From contig CM038469.1 in the NCBI GenBank assembly GCA_021464415.1, positions 2,086,501 through 2,150,500 on the forward strand: DNA of 64,000 bases, read 5' to 3'. Of this stretch, positions 24,204 to 37,005 are shown piece after piece (the first letter of the stretch is position 1; every line of letters starts with the position of its first letter). The position numbers were made by a program, and so were the translations under genes. This stretch comes from Lonicera japonica (taxonomy: Eukaryota; Streptophyta; Magnoliopsida; Dipsacales; Caprifoliaceae). Below the pieces are notes generated by a model. That model saw only the letters and a program-made list of their open reading frames with translations. It was not told where the DNA came from and made no database searches.

Positions 24204-24507
24204 GAGCTTATAAGAGGATCTCCAAATCTTTTTAAGTTATTTAAAAAGAAAAAGGCTGGTACAGTAGTTTCTTCTACAGAAGGAAAGTGAAAGATTCATT
24301 GTGAGGTATTTGCAATTATAAGGGGCAGTCACAGAAAGCTGCACAGGAATACCAAATTTGCTTCTGATCCAAACAATCAATAGACCCCTTTAAAGCTCAA
24401 CCCATCACTTCCTTCTCAAGCAATCATATACCCATTAATTGTTTATTCATTACTAAACTAATAACTTCACACATAAAAAAGGGGAGAGAGAAAGAGAGAG
24501 GGTTCCT

Positions 24508-25658
24508 ATGGAGGAAATGGTGATGGAAACTCTTTTATTTGGTGAAGAAGCAGCCCGGAACATAGCTGCCAGAGAGCTTAGCAATCTAACTAACAAGCAG
24601 AGACACAAATTAGCTGAAAGAGGAGTTATTCCTCCTTTGATTTCAATGCTTCATTCACAAGATAACGAAACCATTGAAGCCGCTCTGTTTGCTCTGCTTA
24701 GTCTAGCCTTTGGCAATGAAAGGTACGTCATATTTAGACCTGACAATGAATTGTGTCGTTTTTCTCATATTCAAAGCATACATCTTTCGTGTCATGTTTA
24801 CGAGTTGTTTTAAGAGTAGCCATTGTAATCTTCAATCTTATCTCACTTTGTTATTTACTTTCTAACTAAAACAATTGTTCTTCGTATTTTCGCAGAAACA
24901 AGTTCAACATAGCCAAATCCGGGGCTATTCAACCACTGTTAAACCTCCTTCAATGCCAAAACGAGCCATTGGCCGAGCTCGCAATAGCAGCCCTCTTGAT
25001 CCTCTCTTCTTGCAAAGCAAACAAGCTCACAATCGCAGCTTGTGGCGCCATTCAAATCCTGGTAGAGTCCCTAAACTCAAACCACACTAACCAAGCAAAA
25101 ATTGATATCGTAGTCACACTCCACAATCTCTCCACCTGTCCTCACATCATTCCACCAATACCTCTGCTCCACTTGATCATCGCCTCAGATAAATCATCCG
25201 AGCTAGTCGAGAAGGCAATGGCATTGCTCGAGAAGATTCTTTCTTCATCAGACACAGCATTAAGGGAATCTACTGCAGGCAGTGATGCCACTGGCTCCGG
25301 TGGTGCACTTCAGGCACTGGTGGAGGCGGTGGAGGAAGGGTCGCCGCAGTGCCAAGAACATGCTGTGGGGATCTTACTAGTGATATGTAGAAGCTCTAGA
25401 GAGAGATACAGAGGGATGATTTTAATGGAAGGAGCGATGGCGGGTTTGCTTCAGTTGAGCGTGGATGGAACGCGTAGGGCTAAAGAGATGGCCAAAGCGT
25501 TGATTATGTTACTTAGAGATGGATCGAGCCGAGTTTTGAGGAATAATCAACGCAAGAATGAGATGTTGGAGAGGGTTATGGGACTGATTGATAGAGAGGA
25601 GAGAGGTGGGACTGAGCTGAGGATGGTTGAGGAGATGATTGCTCAACTTAGGACATGA
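24508..25658 (+). CDS. Armadillo-repeat protein (U-box-less ARM protein, PUB45/At5g37290-like)
   Basis: Two exons, 24508-24722 and 24896-25658 (AG|GTACGT donor, CGCAG acceptor), give 325 residues. Helical armadillo repeats are visible, for example RHKLAERGVIPPLISMLHS, ALFALLSLAFGNERNKFNI, ELAIAALLILSSCKANK and KIDIVVTLHNLSTCPHIIP. The N-terminus lacks a U-box and begins directly with a short helix before the first repeat. ARM proteins of this group act as protein-interaction scaffolds, and related U-box members are ubiquitin ligases; without the U-box, ligase activity is not expected. The leader just upstream is GA-rich. The protein is complete and shows no defects; its specific partner is unknown. 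Confidence 0.85.
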
Positions 25659-26004
25659 TGATTCTTTCCTATTTGTGTACGTTGGCCTCTCTTTTCTTTT
25701 TTCTCTTCTGGTTTTGTTGTGTATATACATGTGCGTAGGCAAAAACATGCGTTGTGAATATGGAAAAATGTTCACGAGAGCTACGGAATTGAAATACTGC
25801 CACCACAAAATACTCGTCTACCAAAATCTCTCTTGCTCAAAACCAATGAAATTAAGAAGATGAGATCAAAAGTAAATAGTAAACTACTACAACTGAAAAC
25901 TAAAAATAAAAATACATAAACTTAAAATAATATGGGTACATACCAGTCATAGCAAACTAAACTTGGACAATTATGTTAGAAATTTTCTGGTTATGAACAT
26001 TAGG

Positions 26005-26311
26005 TGAGTGGTCGGAGAGATGTCCATCTCTTATGTGGGTGGTTGGAGATATGGTGGTTATTGATAATGATACATATGGTGATTCGTGGCAGTTCATGTA
26101 GTCGGTGACACAGAAGGAAGCTAAAACTACTCTCTCGGCTTGGGTGATCGGTTGAGAGACTCTCATGAGGATGACGCGAAGCAAAGCTTGCTTATTCATC
26201 TTTTTGGTCCGTGAATTATGTAGTTCAAAGTAAGCTAGGGTAATAAAAATTATAAGTCTGACTCTATGTAATTATCTTTGATATAAATGATTAATTAAAA
26301 AAAAATTGGAA
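26005..26311 (+). mobile_element. Retroposon-like insertion with 36-bp flanking duplication
   Basis: A segment ending in TTAATTAAAAAAAAATTGG interrupts a target duplicated on both sides: 25969-26004 and 26312-26347 are 36 bp long with one mismatch. The 3' half (GACGCGAAGC through GAATTATGTAGTTCA) is similar, in reverse orientation, to 39500-39720. An A-rich tail plus long target duplications fits a SINE/LINE-type retroposon; pol III boxes are not clear here. The rest of 25659-26640 is the ARM gene 3' UTR and plain AT-rich DNA. Confidence 0.55.
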
Positions 26312-26850
26312 AATTATGTTAGAAATTTTATGGTTATGAACATTAGGGTGGATGCAGAATTTCCTGCATCAACATGGATCTCGTGTTCCCAAAAAGTTAA
26401 CCATTGCTTGCTCCTTTAATTTGAAGGGGGAAATATAAGATTATGACACCAGTTATTATGAAAAGTTTGTTCAACGAATAAGTTACTCCACTATGACCTC
26501 GCTCTATTTATATATTACGTGCCATCTTAGATACAACCGGTTGACTAGTAAAGATAGATAGCTCATCCATGAAATAAAACAGTGCCGGTCTTGTGGTTTG
26601 GAGAACTCTAAACCTTAACATGAAGTCTATTTTTATTTAACTAGTTTTTGTGCACGTGTGTTGCATGTGGTTTTAGTGTTTAACAAATAATATTATATTT
26701 ATTAATAAATATATATAATTAAAAATTAAATAATTAGTATGAAATAAAAATAATACAGTAACAAATAAACAAAACATAATAGCAAGTGTAAAATTCATTT
26801 GATTTTTTTTACTGGCCTAAAAGCCATGTAATTTTAATACCATTTATTAA

Positions 26851-28491
26851 GGGTAATTTTATTTTTATCCGTGGATTTTTGCAGTTTATCTACTTGATTT
26901 ATGTTAACATTGAAATAAACTTTTCAAAACTTCCTTATAAAAATTGAGAAGTATATCCACCAATTAATAATCCTTTTAAATATATTTACTTTTAAATTAG
27001 TTTCCTAATTAGAAATTTAGAATAGACTTAGTTTCCTAATTAGAATATACCTCCTTAATAATATATTTTCTTAATTTATTAAAAGGTATATTGATACAAG
27101 TACTATAGATTTATAATTCATAAAAAATATACAACACTACAAAACTGGGTGGAATTAATTTATATTATTACATCATAATACTAACAAATATTTTTTTTCA
27201 ACAAATGAGTTTACTATTTTCTTTTTCTTTTTCTTTTTCTATACAATGAGGGCTCTAAATAAATAAAAATAAAGAAAAATTAGAACTTAAGAAACTAAAA
27301 AAGGATTAGCAGCCGAAGGCAAAAAATATTGTTTCCTTCAATCTCAATCCTTTCAAGTCAAAGGAAGAATATTCAATTATAATATATATTTGTTTTCTTG
27401 TTTGCCATGATAAATCTATTATTGAAGTTATAATTTTAATTTACTTCTAGGTATGAACTAAATTTTGTAGACGTATTACAAATGTTTCAAATTATATTTA
27501 CTGTTTAATTACTATTTCAAGACTAATGTGAATTATTGTATAATCTCAATTCTAAAAACAAATGTGAATTATAGATTATAGTCTAATCTCGAGTCCAAAA
27601 AGTGGATATAATTAACAATAAATTATATATATTAGAAATATCATTTTATTATACAATTTATGTTTACTTTTTAATATATTATATGACGGTGGATAGAAGT
27701 AAAATTTGGTGGATAATTTACAATTGAATTAAAAAGAATTATTATTTTATAAAAATTATGCCAATATTGATTTTTGTAAGTTTGTCCAACAATGTGGTTA
27801 AACTTAGTGGGCAATACAAATTATCTCAGTAAAACCCAAAAAGAGGGATAGACTGACAAATTTCGCTGATAGAAATAAAATCACCCTTGTTAATTACTAA
27901 TCAAATTGATTAGGTTGTTTAATTTTGTTTGATTGTTGAAATTTAAATTTTGAATTATTTCATTTTCTATATTTTAGTAATTAATTAAGTTGTTAGAAGT
28001 TATTTGATTATTTAAATATAAATTTCAAATTTGATTTTATAGATATTAGTTTTTAGCAAGATTTTAAAAGTTTAGATTAGTTTAATAATCAATTAGATGA
28101 TAGTGACATTATAGAAATAACAATAATATAAATTAGTTTTGTAGCTATATTAATTTAATTTTAATTATTTATCTGTAAAAGTTTGTATTTTAAACAAAAC
28201 TTTGGATCTTAAAGTATTGGTATAAAAGTTGTGTCCTTAAATAGATAGAGAAAAGAATATTTATCCTTAAAACTAATTGCCCCTATTTTATTTATTTAAT
28301 TAAAGTGGATGTACTTATTAATCTAGTGGATTTTTAATATTAAATCATTAATAAAATAATATTTATAAAATTAAATCAATAATATTTTTCGTCAGTCTAT
28401 CTACATTCATGAATTAATTTAGTAGGCAACGCGGATTAACTTAATGACGTGGATTAACTGCGAGATATCGTGGATATAAATAAAATCACCC
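26851..28491. mobile_element. Element related to the Mutator-like copy at 4550-5623, nested in a Helitron
   Basis: The left end GGGTAATTTTATTTTTATCC and the right end, the reverse complement of GGGTGATTTTATTTATATCC, are inverted. Flanks TTTATTAA at 26843-26850 and 28492-28499 form an 8-bp duplication. The internal subterminal blocks around GCAGTTAATCCACG match the copy at 4550-5623. Another CACCC end inside, near 27886, preceded by GATAGAAATAAAAT, suggests a second, truncated copy within. Confidence 0.6.
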
Positions 28492-28499
28492 TTTATTAA

Positions 28500-28897
28500 G
28501 GGCCCATTCGGTTTTCCTTCAAATTGCGAATTAGATAATTTACAATTAAGTGATTTGCAAAATTTTCATTTACTAGTATTTGGTTGTGTAAATTGAACGA
28601 TTGTAAATACAATAATTCAAGTTGATTCACAAAAACTCAAATTAAATCATTTCAAGTAAAACTTGAAATTAATAATTCATTCAAACTCTATTTTTCGAGA
28701 ATATCTAGTTTTTACTCGTGATGTTGATGCATTTAGACAAAATTTTAAATAACATAGAACAATAAAAAACATTTTTTATTCTAACAATTAAAATTTATTT
28801 ATAGAATTGAATTATTCATAAATGAGCAAATTCACAATTCTTCAATCGAAAATTAACTAATTCTAAAATTACGTAATTTACGAAACCAAACGAGCCC
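28500..28897. mobile_element. Tourist-like (PIF/Harbinger) MITE
   Basis: The ends are GGGCCCATTCGGTTTTCC and the complement of GGGCTCGTTTGGTTTCG, flanked by TAA on both sides (28497-28499 and 28898-28900). It sits directly against the preceding element, within the inverse Helitron. Confidence 0.75.
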
Positions 28898-29316
28898 TAA
28901 ATAACTTTCTTCTTGGGAAGTTTGTTATAAAATTATATACAAGTCTTATACATAACACATAATTTAATGCAAATTCTAACTTGTTTAATTATTTTAGCTA
29001 AATAAAATAGAATTTAAATTTATCTAGAATACTAATACTAATACAAAGATATATGGAGTTATACATTTATAGTCTTATACTATTTTATTTAACCCGAATT
29101 TAGCTTAAAAAATTTGTTTAATTATTTTAGCAAAATATAGTAGAATTTGAATTTATTTGGAATACTAATACTAATATAAAAATATATGGAGTTACATTGT
29201 TTTATTTAATGTAAATTTTAAAATCTTTTGTATACAATAAAATGACATAGTTGTCTTCACAAAAAAAGAGAAAAACACTAAGTTATTCGTACTTTTATAT
29301 ATAGTATAGATATAGA

Positions 29317-30368
29317 TCATATAAATAATTATATAACAAAAAGGACATAAAATATAATAAACTCAAACAAAAACAGATAGAAAGAACTATTTTTTCTTCT
29401 AAAAAAATAGAATTAACGTATGTTCAACAACAGTTGGAAAAGAGACAGTGGGTGAGGCATAAGCGAGTCTATTAATAGTAAACTATGGATAACGTTACAA
29501 TTATCTTTGAAAGATTAAAAAAAGAATAGACAGAAAATTTAAAGTATGACTAACGTAAAACTTAACATCTTTTACTAATTAGACCCTTATAATTTTAACT
29601 TTAAAGTTGGACCTTTTTACTGTCGACAAATAAAGGTAAAAATTTGAACTTTGGCCCCTAATTTTATAAAAATTGATTGGTATTTAATCTTTGTGCCTTG
29701 TGCAATTGCCCACCCGCACACACTCAGGGCCGGCCATGCATGGCCAAAAGTATACATTCTTTCATCTTATCCTGACCCTAAATTGGCATGAGCCTCACAG
29801 AAACGTTCTTCTTCCCCATCCTCTTTTTGACCCTTCTTCAACACTCGCTCACTTTCAAAATTAAGGCTCACTTTGAGTTTTAAACTTTTCAAGGAAAACA
29901 CCAATTCATGAGAAGAAAAGTTATGTATCATCAAGGGAACAGCAAAGACGGTGAGCAGATTCAGATTCTAGAGTGGAATAAGAAGTCGGATCCAGAAGAT
30001 CTAAAAGCGCAGTAGTCACGATTTGATAAAGCGAAAATATTATATGCATATTCCCGTCAGTGACGTAATCACGTAAAGCAAGGAGCTCATATTTAATTTG
30101 CTAACACAAAAACCTCATATCAAGAGCATTAATACAAACCAGTATCCACCTTGTATATTGAAACAAAAAAACAAGAACTATGCAGAAAAATAAAAATAAA
30201 TTGTTCTTATTCAAATTTGAGAGCTCCTGTTTATACTGTAGGGTTCAACATATACTATCATTCTTCTAAGAAAGTGCGTTATCAAGAGGGGGTTATTTTT
30301 AATTGTGTTTAAACCTCCTGCAGAAACAAGGAAACAAACAAACAAAATGTAGCATTTATATAGACGTT
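29317..30368. other. Spacer downstream of the sucrase-like gene
   Basis: No gene was recognised. It contains the short palindrome GGCCATGCATGGCC near 29732-29745 and AT-rich sequence. The part next to 30368 is the 3' UTR of the minus-strand gene. Confidence 0.4.
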
Positions 30369-32940
30369 TCACTTTGACTTTCTATAAAAGCTAAAAGCCA
30401 CAGCGACAGTTACCACGGCTCCGGCCACAGCGACAGCTGTAAGAACCTCGCGCTGTTCCAATTTTTGCCCCCAGCTCAGTATACTTCCAAGCCCCGCCTT
30501 TGTTTCCTGTTTCACCTCCAAACTTCCATCTCTGCAACAGGAGACCCCATTAGCACCTTGGCAACAGCTCGACACATTTTCCTTCTCCTCACTGCTGATT
30601 TCTAGAGGCTCCTTCACACTATTCTCAATACCATTTCCATTTGGAATCTTCTGCTCATCCACTTTTTCAGCTTTCTCGACTTGTGCTCCCATTTGGCCCC
30701 TGCACTTAGTCATGGTAATTTTCAGATTTCATATTGCAACGATCATGGCAAAGAAATATAAGGTCTAGAATTTGTCACAACTGCATGGGGAGAATAAATT
30801 TGGTATGCTAAAAATAATGAGAAATTAATGTGCCATCATTAAGAACCAATTCAGGTCCGTCACACTAAAATTCGACATCCTATATCCATAACATATATTA
30901 ATGGTTGTAAATTCCAGATAAAAAAAAAAAACGTACAGCACGTAGTGACTTCATTCAATGAGCACACATATCACTGCAAGGTCCCACTCTTATGTATTTT
31001 ATTTTTTTTTGGTAAAATGTGAATTTTTTTTATAAATCAACAAAAGATTACACTGAATCAATTACTGTCAAATAAAACCTAATACTCTTATGCATTTAAG
31101 TTGCTAGTGGTTGTGTAAAACCTAATATTCGTCATTAAAAATCCCATTACAAGCACATACTATTGGTTAGAGTCACACCGACATAAAAGGTGACTGTAAA
31201 CAGTAAAGCGCTGCATACAAAAAAATTCACAAAAGTAGAGTGAGTTTGGGGTTGAGAGAGTAAAAACCTCCAAAGTCGTTCAATGATCTCTCCCTTTCCA
31301 ATATGCTGATCAAGCAATTCAGGCACATCATTTGGAGCAACATAACCATACCTACAAAAATAAGAACTAGTTGTTAACCTGGGATTCAAAATAAACACTA
31401 GTAAACCATAATATTAGGAAAAGTCTCTCCCAAAAGCTTAAGCTTTTAGGAGAAGGAACCGTAATGAATATCATGCTTAAGTGCTTAACACATAATAGGA
31501 TCTAGGTCCTACCAATGGCCACAGACTTTTCCAGCTGTATCTGGGCTAAAAATGATCAAGTTGCCAGCATATTTGTGCCCCCCAACGTGCGAACAAGCAC
31601 TCACAGACACCTGATCCTTCAAACCTCTCAGTTCAGTTTCCTCCTTGAACTTCTCAATCAGAGCTGGTCCGCAAACACCACACCTTCGATCTCGACTATT
31701 ATGAGCACAGACAAATACGTGTGAACCAGTCAACACCTCCTGTATTCCAGAAGTCCATTCCGTGCCTTTCACAAGCACATCCTCCACAAAATTATCCACA
31801 TTCGACTCCACCAAACCCCTTCAAGCATGAAAATAGAGACAAATGTGAGTCTGCGACTCAACCAAGAAGAATTCAAGAAATAAACCACTAATTGACTCCA
31901 AAGACATATTTGTAATCATAATATTGCAACAAAGTCCTAACAAACTATCGAATTCTCTTATATTCCAACCACTTTTGGTAAAATAGGAACAATCTCATGC
32001 TCCCCAAAGAGGAGACAGGAATTTGAGCTCAAACACATCACTTCTATTGACTTTGTACTTGATATATATTGTGAAAACCAGCAAAATCTCAATCTCAGAA
32101 CAGAGATTTGAGTAAAAACTCGAGTAATATTCGCAATTTACCTGTACTTGATCATTTCCGGGAAAATCAAAACATCTCCATCCACTAATTCGGTTCCATC
32201 ACGCCCCTCGCATATTGTCAAACGAGTCTACAATATAAAATCACGGAATCAAAATTCAACATATCCAAAATCTAACACATTAAAGTATATACGTCAATTA
32301 TAGTTCTCTCCAACTTTTTATAGCACGGATATATCTGTCTGTTCTTTTACACATACTCGAATCCGCTAAAGAGACCGATTAGAATATACAAAATACAGAT
32401 CCCTAAGTTCTATTCGAATATAACCACAATTATGCATCAATTTCAGTTTACTCAGACTTTTTATAGCACATATCTTAATTTGTTTGTGTTTACATACTCA
32501 ACTCCGCTGTAGTAACCGATTAGCAGACACAGAATTACAGATCCACAAGTTCTATTCGAATATCCTTTTTGTGTAGATGAGAGACGAGGTTAACCTTTAA
32601 AATATAATATCCTAAGAACAAGAAGTTCTATTCGGAATTTTTTTTTATTTTTGTGTAGATGAGAATCAATACTTGAGAGACTAACCTTAACATTGATGTC
32701 GTTTTTGCGAGCTTTAAGAGCACCAGAGAGAAGCTTGGGGAGAGGATCGGATTCGGAATCTTCAACACGAGGAGGCCAAGAGTCGTAAGACTTGTAGCAG
32801 AGGAAGATATGGCGGTCGTAGGGATCGACGGTGCCGGAGAGATTGCTTTTGAGCATCTCCGGCCTCTGGAAGCCGAACTTGACGTCATCGGACATAGGAG
32901 CGGAGCCGTCGGTAGAAAAGTTGTCTCCATTTTCGGCCAT
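30369..32940 (-). CDS. Sucrase/ferredoxin-like family protein (thioredoxin-like [2Fe-2S] ferredoxin)
   Basis: Five minus-strand exons, 32940-32686, 32227-32142, 31818-31513, 31351-31268 and 30699-30369, join in phase to 353 residues. The fold is recognised from a Cys cluster near residues 150-162 (CAHNSRDRRCGVCG), the SACSHVGGHKYAGNLIIF block near 187-204 and GHWYGYVAPNDVPELL. These conserved Cys and His residues match the AIM32/Apd1-type group, where they can bind an iron-sulfur cluster. A C-terminal hydrophobic segment at about 329-349 followed by RKSK predicts a tail anchor. The start at 32940 is favoured; in-frame upstream ATGs (33084, 33180) would add a basic, Ser/Thr-rich N-terminus that could be an organelle presequence. 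A cellular role in redox or iron handling is inferred, and sucrase activity is historical naming only. Confidence 0.87.
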
Positions 32941-33472
32941 GGAAGAAACTGAGATTATTATTTTTGTGTTGGTGGTGGTGAAGAAAGTGAGATTATTTTT
33001 ATAAGCGAAGATGGGAAATGTGGGGAGAAAGCGTTGGGTTAGAGAGATGAGGGAACGGGCTGGATGCACAACTTGCATTTGCATTTCATGGTGGTGTGTA
33101 AAAATTGATTTAAGCAAGCAATGTTTATTATAAATTATTTTGATTTTGATTGATCGATTGAGTGTAAATATTAATTTCATTACATGCTTCTTTTTTCAGC
33201 TCTTATTTAATAAAATATAAATTAAATTCAATATGATTATAATATTTACCATATTTTTATTTTGAAAAAAATAAAAGATTTTGTAAGTTTTAACTTCATC
33301 CTATCCGATTTAACAATAAAATTGGACGGGATTGGCACATTAAACACACTCCAAAGTTTCAAACTGATTCATTTTAAATTTGATGATTAGAGTGGTATCA
33401 ATTCTAAAATTTAATGATCTTTTAAGTAAAATTCTGATTTTAAAACATGACTAATGCCAATTGTATTATTAA

Positions 33473-34618
33473 GGGTGGTGTTATTTATACCCCAATATAT
33501 ACTTGGTAGCACTCTCACTCTCACTACTACTCCCACTAACTCTCTTTTACTCATCAACACTCTCACTACTTCATTTACCACTTCCATTTTAATATACATA
33601 GACCATTAATCATTAATCTTCCTCCTCCTCCTTCTTCTTCTCAACAATTGTTTCTAAAATTTTACATTCATTTACCCTTAATGCAACACAAACTAATTAT
33701 AATTAATCATTAATTATTCTTCTTCTCCTTCTTCTTCTTCTTCTTCTTCTCAACAATGGTTTTTAAATTTTTGCATCCATTTACCCTTAATGCAACACAA
33801 AGAAATTCTAAGTTATAGAGAATGGTGGAAAAGTAAGAATTGAAGGTTCTTATTTAGCTCATATCATATTTTAGCTTTCAGGACCTTACATCGACATCTA
33901 ACAACCGAGTATTAAGAATAATTTCGGTTTCTTATGATCGAGGTTTATCCACTTCCTCGATCCCTGACAACTGAGGTATTCTGGACTATGTTTTCAGCTC
34001 TCAGGACCTTATATTGGTCTCTAATAACCGAGTATTTTGAATAATTTTGGTTTCTTAGGACCGAAGTTCATTAAAGTGCTCGGTCTCTTAAAATTGAACA
34101 AGTGCTCAAATTTCAGTTTTTCGTAACCGAGGTAACCTGTTCTGGTGCTCTAATTCGTTTTGTTGGTACAAATTTTTTTTATATTAGCTAAAAAAAATAA
34201 ACATTAAACATAATAAAAATAAACATATTTATCTTTCATTAGGTTTTTCTACCTTGATAATCCTTAATTCGCTCTCTCTACCATTCTCTACAACTTAAGG
34301 GGTTTTTTTGTGTTACATCAATGGAGATTTTGTGTGGTTTTTTGAGTTACTTTTAAATTTTTGTTGGCTTTTGAAATGAACTGAATGAGATATAATTGAT
34401 TAATTAAATCTGAATATTTGTTAATTATTAACCATTGAGTAAAAACCATAGAGAAGAAGGAGAAGAAGAAAAAGATGATGATTAGTAATTAATGTTAATG
34501 TTAATGAGTAATTAGTTGGTTGAAAATGATTAATTGGGTGGAGTGGAAATAAAAGTTTAGACCTTTTTTTTAGTGGGAGTGGAAGCAAGAAGTTTGTGGG
34601 GTGGGAATAGCACCACCC
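33473..34618. mobile_element. TIR transposon with 8-bp target duplication and internal repeats
   Basis: The left end GGGTGGTGTTATT and the reverse-complemented right end GGGTGGTGCTATT form inverted termini. An exact 8-bp duplication ATTATTAA flanks it (33465-33472 and 34619-34626). Inside are two copies of a roughly 110-bp unit containing CATTTACCCTTAATGCAACA and two of a unit containing TAACCGAGTATT. No transposase frame was seen. The duplication length suggests hAT or a related group; the superfamily is uncertain. Confidence 0.75.
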
Positions 34619-34626
34619 ATTATTAA

Positions 34627-36652
34627 CACTAAAAAAATTTAATGATTTTCTAAAAGGTATAAAAGTTAAACTATGATTATTTAACAATATATTAATGAAA
34701 TAATTATTTTGCATTTTAACTTTGAGAAATACATTTTTGAATAGGTTATCTATGTGAATATTAGCATACAAAAATTATTCATTTCAATTGCATTAAAGAT
34801 ATTTCATTTATCATATTAATAATTACAGGTGAGTTATGAATAAGAATGAGACGCTTGTAAAGTGATACATCGTGGGACAATTGTAAAGTAATAAAATAGT
34901 GACCAAAATTTATCCTTTTTAATTTTTTATTGTTTATGATGTAAAACAGACAGTGAACTTGTATTTAACTACACTGGATCGTTGTAAGCCTGCCTGACCC
35001 AAAAAGTGATGAGACTAGAATTGTGTAGGGCCTAGCTAATTTGACCCGAAACAACTTAGAGAAATCAAGCCACAGCTCTGGCTATAATGCACATCGTTTT
35101 TCGACTAAATTCTTTCGCTTAGACCTTTAAATTCGTGTTTTTACTATTTAAGCCATGTTTTAATGACGCAATAAGTTGAGTTTGAAAAATCGAATTTGAC
35201 TTCCGTCAAATCCCGCGTGATCCTTGACATCAACACAGCAAAATCTCATGATTTCTGCGATTTTCTATTTTTGACAGTTTTTTCGAATTTGTTTCCTTTT
35301 CTGCCTTTGTCTCCTCTTATACGAGGATTTTATCGTAATCGTTGAAAACAAACTATAAAATTTGAGTGCTTTCTTTATATCGTGAGTTTATGTCACATTC
35401 ATAGCGTTTCGCTATGTCAGCTTACCTCATTGTAACCCTAATTTTGTATTTATAAATTGGAGAAGGAATGCTCATTACAAAGGTCCTGAAATTTATGTAA
35501 AAAATTAAATAGAAAGAAATATGGTAACTTACTTATATAGTTCTCTAAGTTTTCTGCTTTTGAGTTAATATACAAACGCATATACACAAAAGGAGAGCAT
35601 ACTGCTGGATTAGTATAAGCGCTACCATACGAACGTACTTTATACAAAAATCCTTGTCTCTTTTATATTTTTCATTACTTGTTTAACTTATTATTACTCT
35701 AAATTATCTTTGTTGAAAGATCTAAATTTTTTGGCAGCCACAATAGATAACTAAGATTCCAAGTGCCATGCATAATGATAAACAATATTTTTTTTTGAAA
35801 AACTTAAGGGAGGTCTAAGTCTCCCCCCTAATTCTACAAACAAATAAAAAACCCCCACCTACCTCCATGAGTCGAACTCTTGACCTTGCGACAATAGTTT
35901 AAATATTAATAATGTTGAAACGAATAAATTCTTAGGAATGGTGAATATTAACTTTAAATCTTTAATTTGGGACAAAATTAAGTAATTTTTTTCATGATTA
36001 AGGAGCCACGTGCTTTGGTTTGTTTCATTTTACATGCCTAGCTTCGACTAAAATATAAAAGCATCATTTTCAATTTAACGTCACAATTTTCGTTTGTTTT
36101 GCCACGGAAACTTCGTTTGAAGAATACTCAACCGTGGATAATTATAACCTACCAAGTAATTTGCTCATTTTAGTTTGCCAAGGCATGAGGCCATCTGTAA
36201 TGCACATGAGAAAAATGTACTACAAAAATGGGTATTACTTGATAAATTATTCTTTTACGGTTATTTCTGTCTCATTTTTCTTCTCTACAAATTAAATGTT
36301 AAACATAAAGTCAAATCTTCTGTGTTCATTTAAAAAATTGCATTCAAGTCAAATCTTTTTTGTTTATCTAAAATTTGATAACACCCATTATAAAGATATA
36401 TTTTATTAACATGCCGAGTTTTACTAACATGCACTCTCACAAAGTAATATTTTAAATTATTCATATAATAAATGATTCATGAAATAAAAACTTGATCATA
36501 CGTAATTTACCTAATCCAATTCGTTTGTATTGCTTCCTAGATTTTTCATTACATGAGACAACTTTGCCACATACAAAATTATGCATTGACTAATGGTTTG
36601 ATATCACAATTGGAGAGAGCATGGAGTTCTTGCAATTGCAATACCGAGCTGC
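34627..36652. other. Gene-poor AT-rich stretch
   Basis: No gene was recognised. On the minus strand near 35850-35893 the sequence CAAGGTCAAGAGTTCGACTC resembles a tRNA-type pol III B box, and a T-rich run lies at the other side, so this may be a worn SINE; the support is thin. Confidence 0.35.
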
Positions 36653-36802
36653 TCATGGTATTTTGCTGCAATCGATTCCTACAGCTAGGCTTCCAACAAT
36701 TTGATTAGCGTCATTTATAGAATCGACACTTATTTCGATATAAGCTTGACAAAGAGTTTCGTCTTCAAATAGTGTCATATTTGCTTCATGAGATATAGAC
36801 AT
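36653..36802 (-). pseudogene. Possible fragment of a transposon-related Myb-like (GST T3-like/NAM-associated) protein
   Basis: A 49-codon minus-strand frame contains FEDETLCQAYIEISVDSIND followed by ANQ. This recalls the conserved EDE-LC-AY-EIS-D-NQ pattern at the start of plant glutathione-transferase-T3-like/NAM-associated proteins, which are linked to PIF/Harbinger transposons. The conserved continuation (FW-RI region) is absent, so at best it is a truncated piece. It could be chance. Confidence 0.3.
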
Positions 36803-37005
36803 AATTAATAAATATTCAAAGTGAAATTTTGAAAGTGAATGGTTTTTGGACAAGCTACAATAATCTACTAGAAAAAAAAATTTAGGGCTACAAAATGAAT
36901 ATATTGCTTCAAAGTGTGTACTGGATTGGAAGAAAAGGGAGATTAATTTATAGATGGATGGCAACAATTCAAGGAAAAACAAAATATATATATATATATA
37001 CATAT

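Larger units (their letters stand above)
26641..29316 (-). mobile_element. Non-autonomous Helitron, inverse copy of the MurJ-intron family
   Basis: On the minus strand the element starts TCTATATCTATACTATATAT (first base complementary to 29316, preceded by A) and ends CACAAAAACTAG followed by T at 26640. An imperfect hairpin CACATG/CACGTG lies just before the 3' end. The inner flanks share long stretches with 11660-12889, such as TTAGTATTCCAAATAAAT. It is enlarged by at least two later insertions, 26851-28491 and 28500-28897. No helicase coding was seen. Confidence 0.75.
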
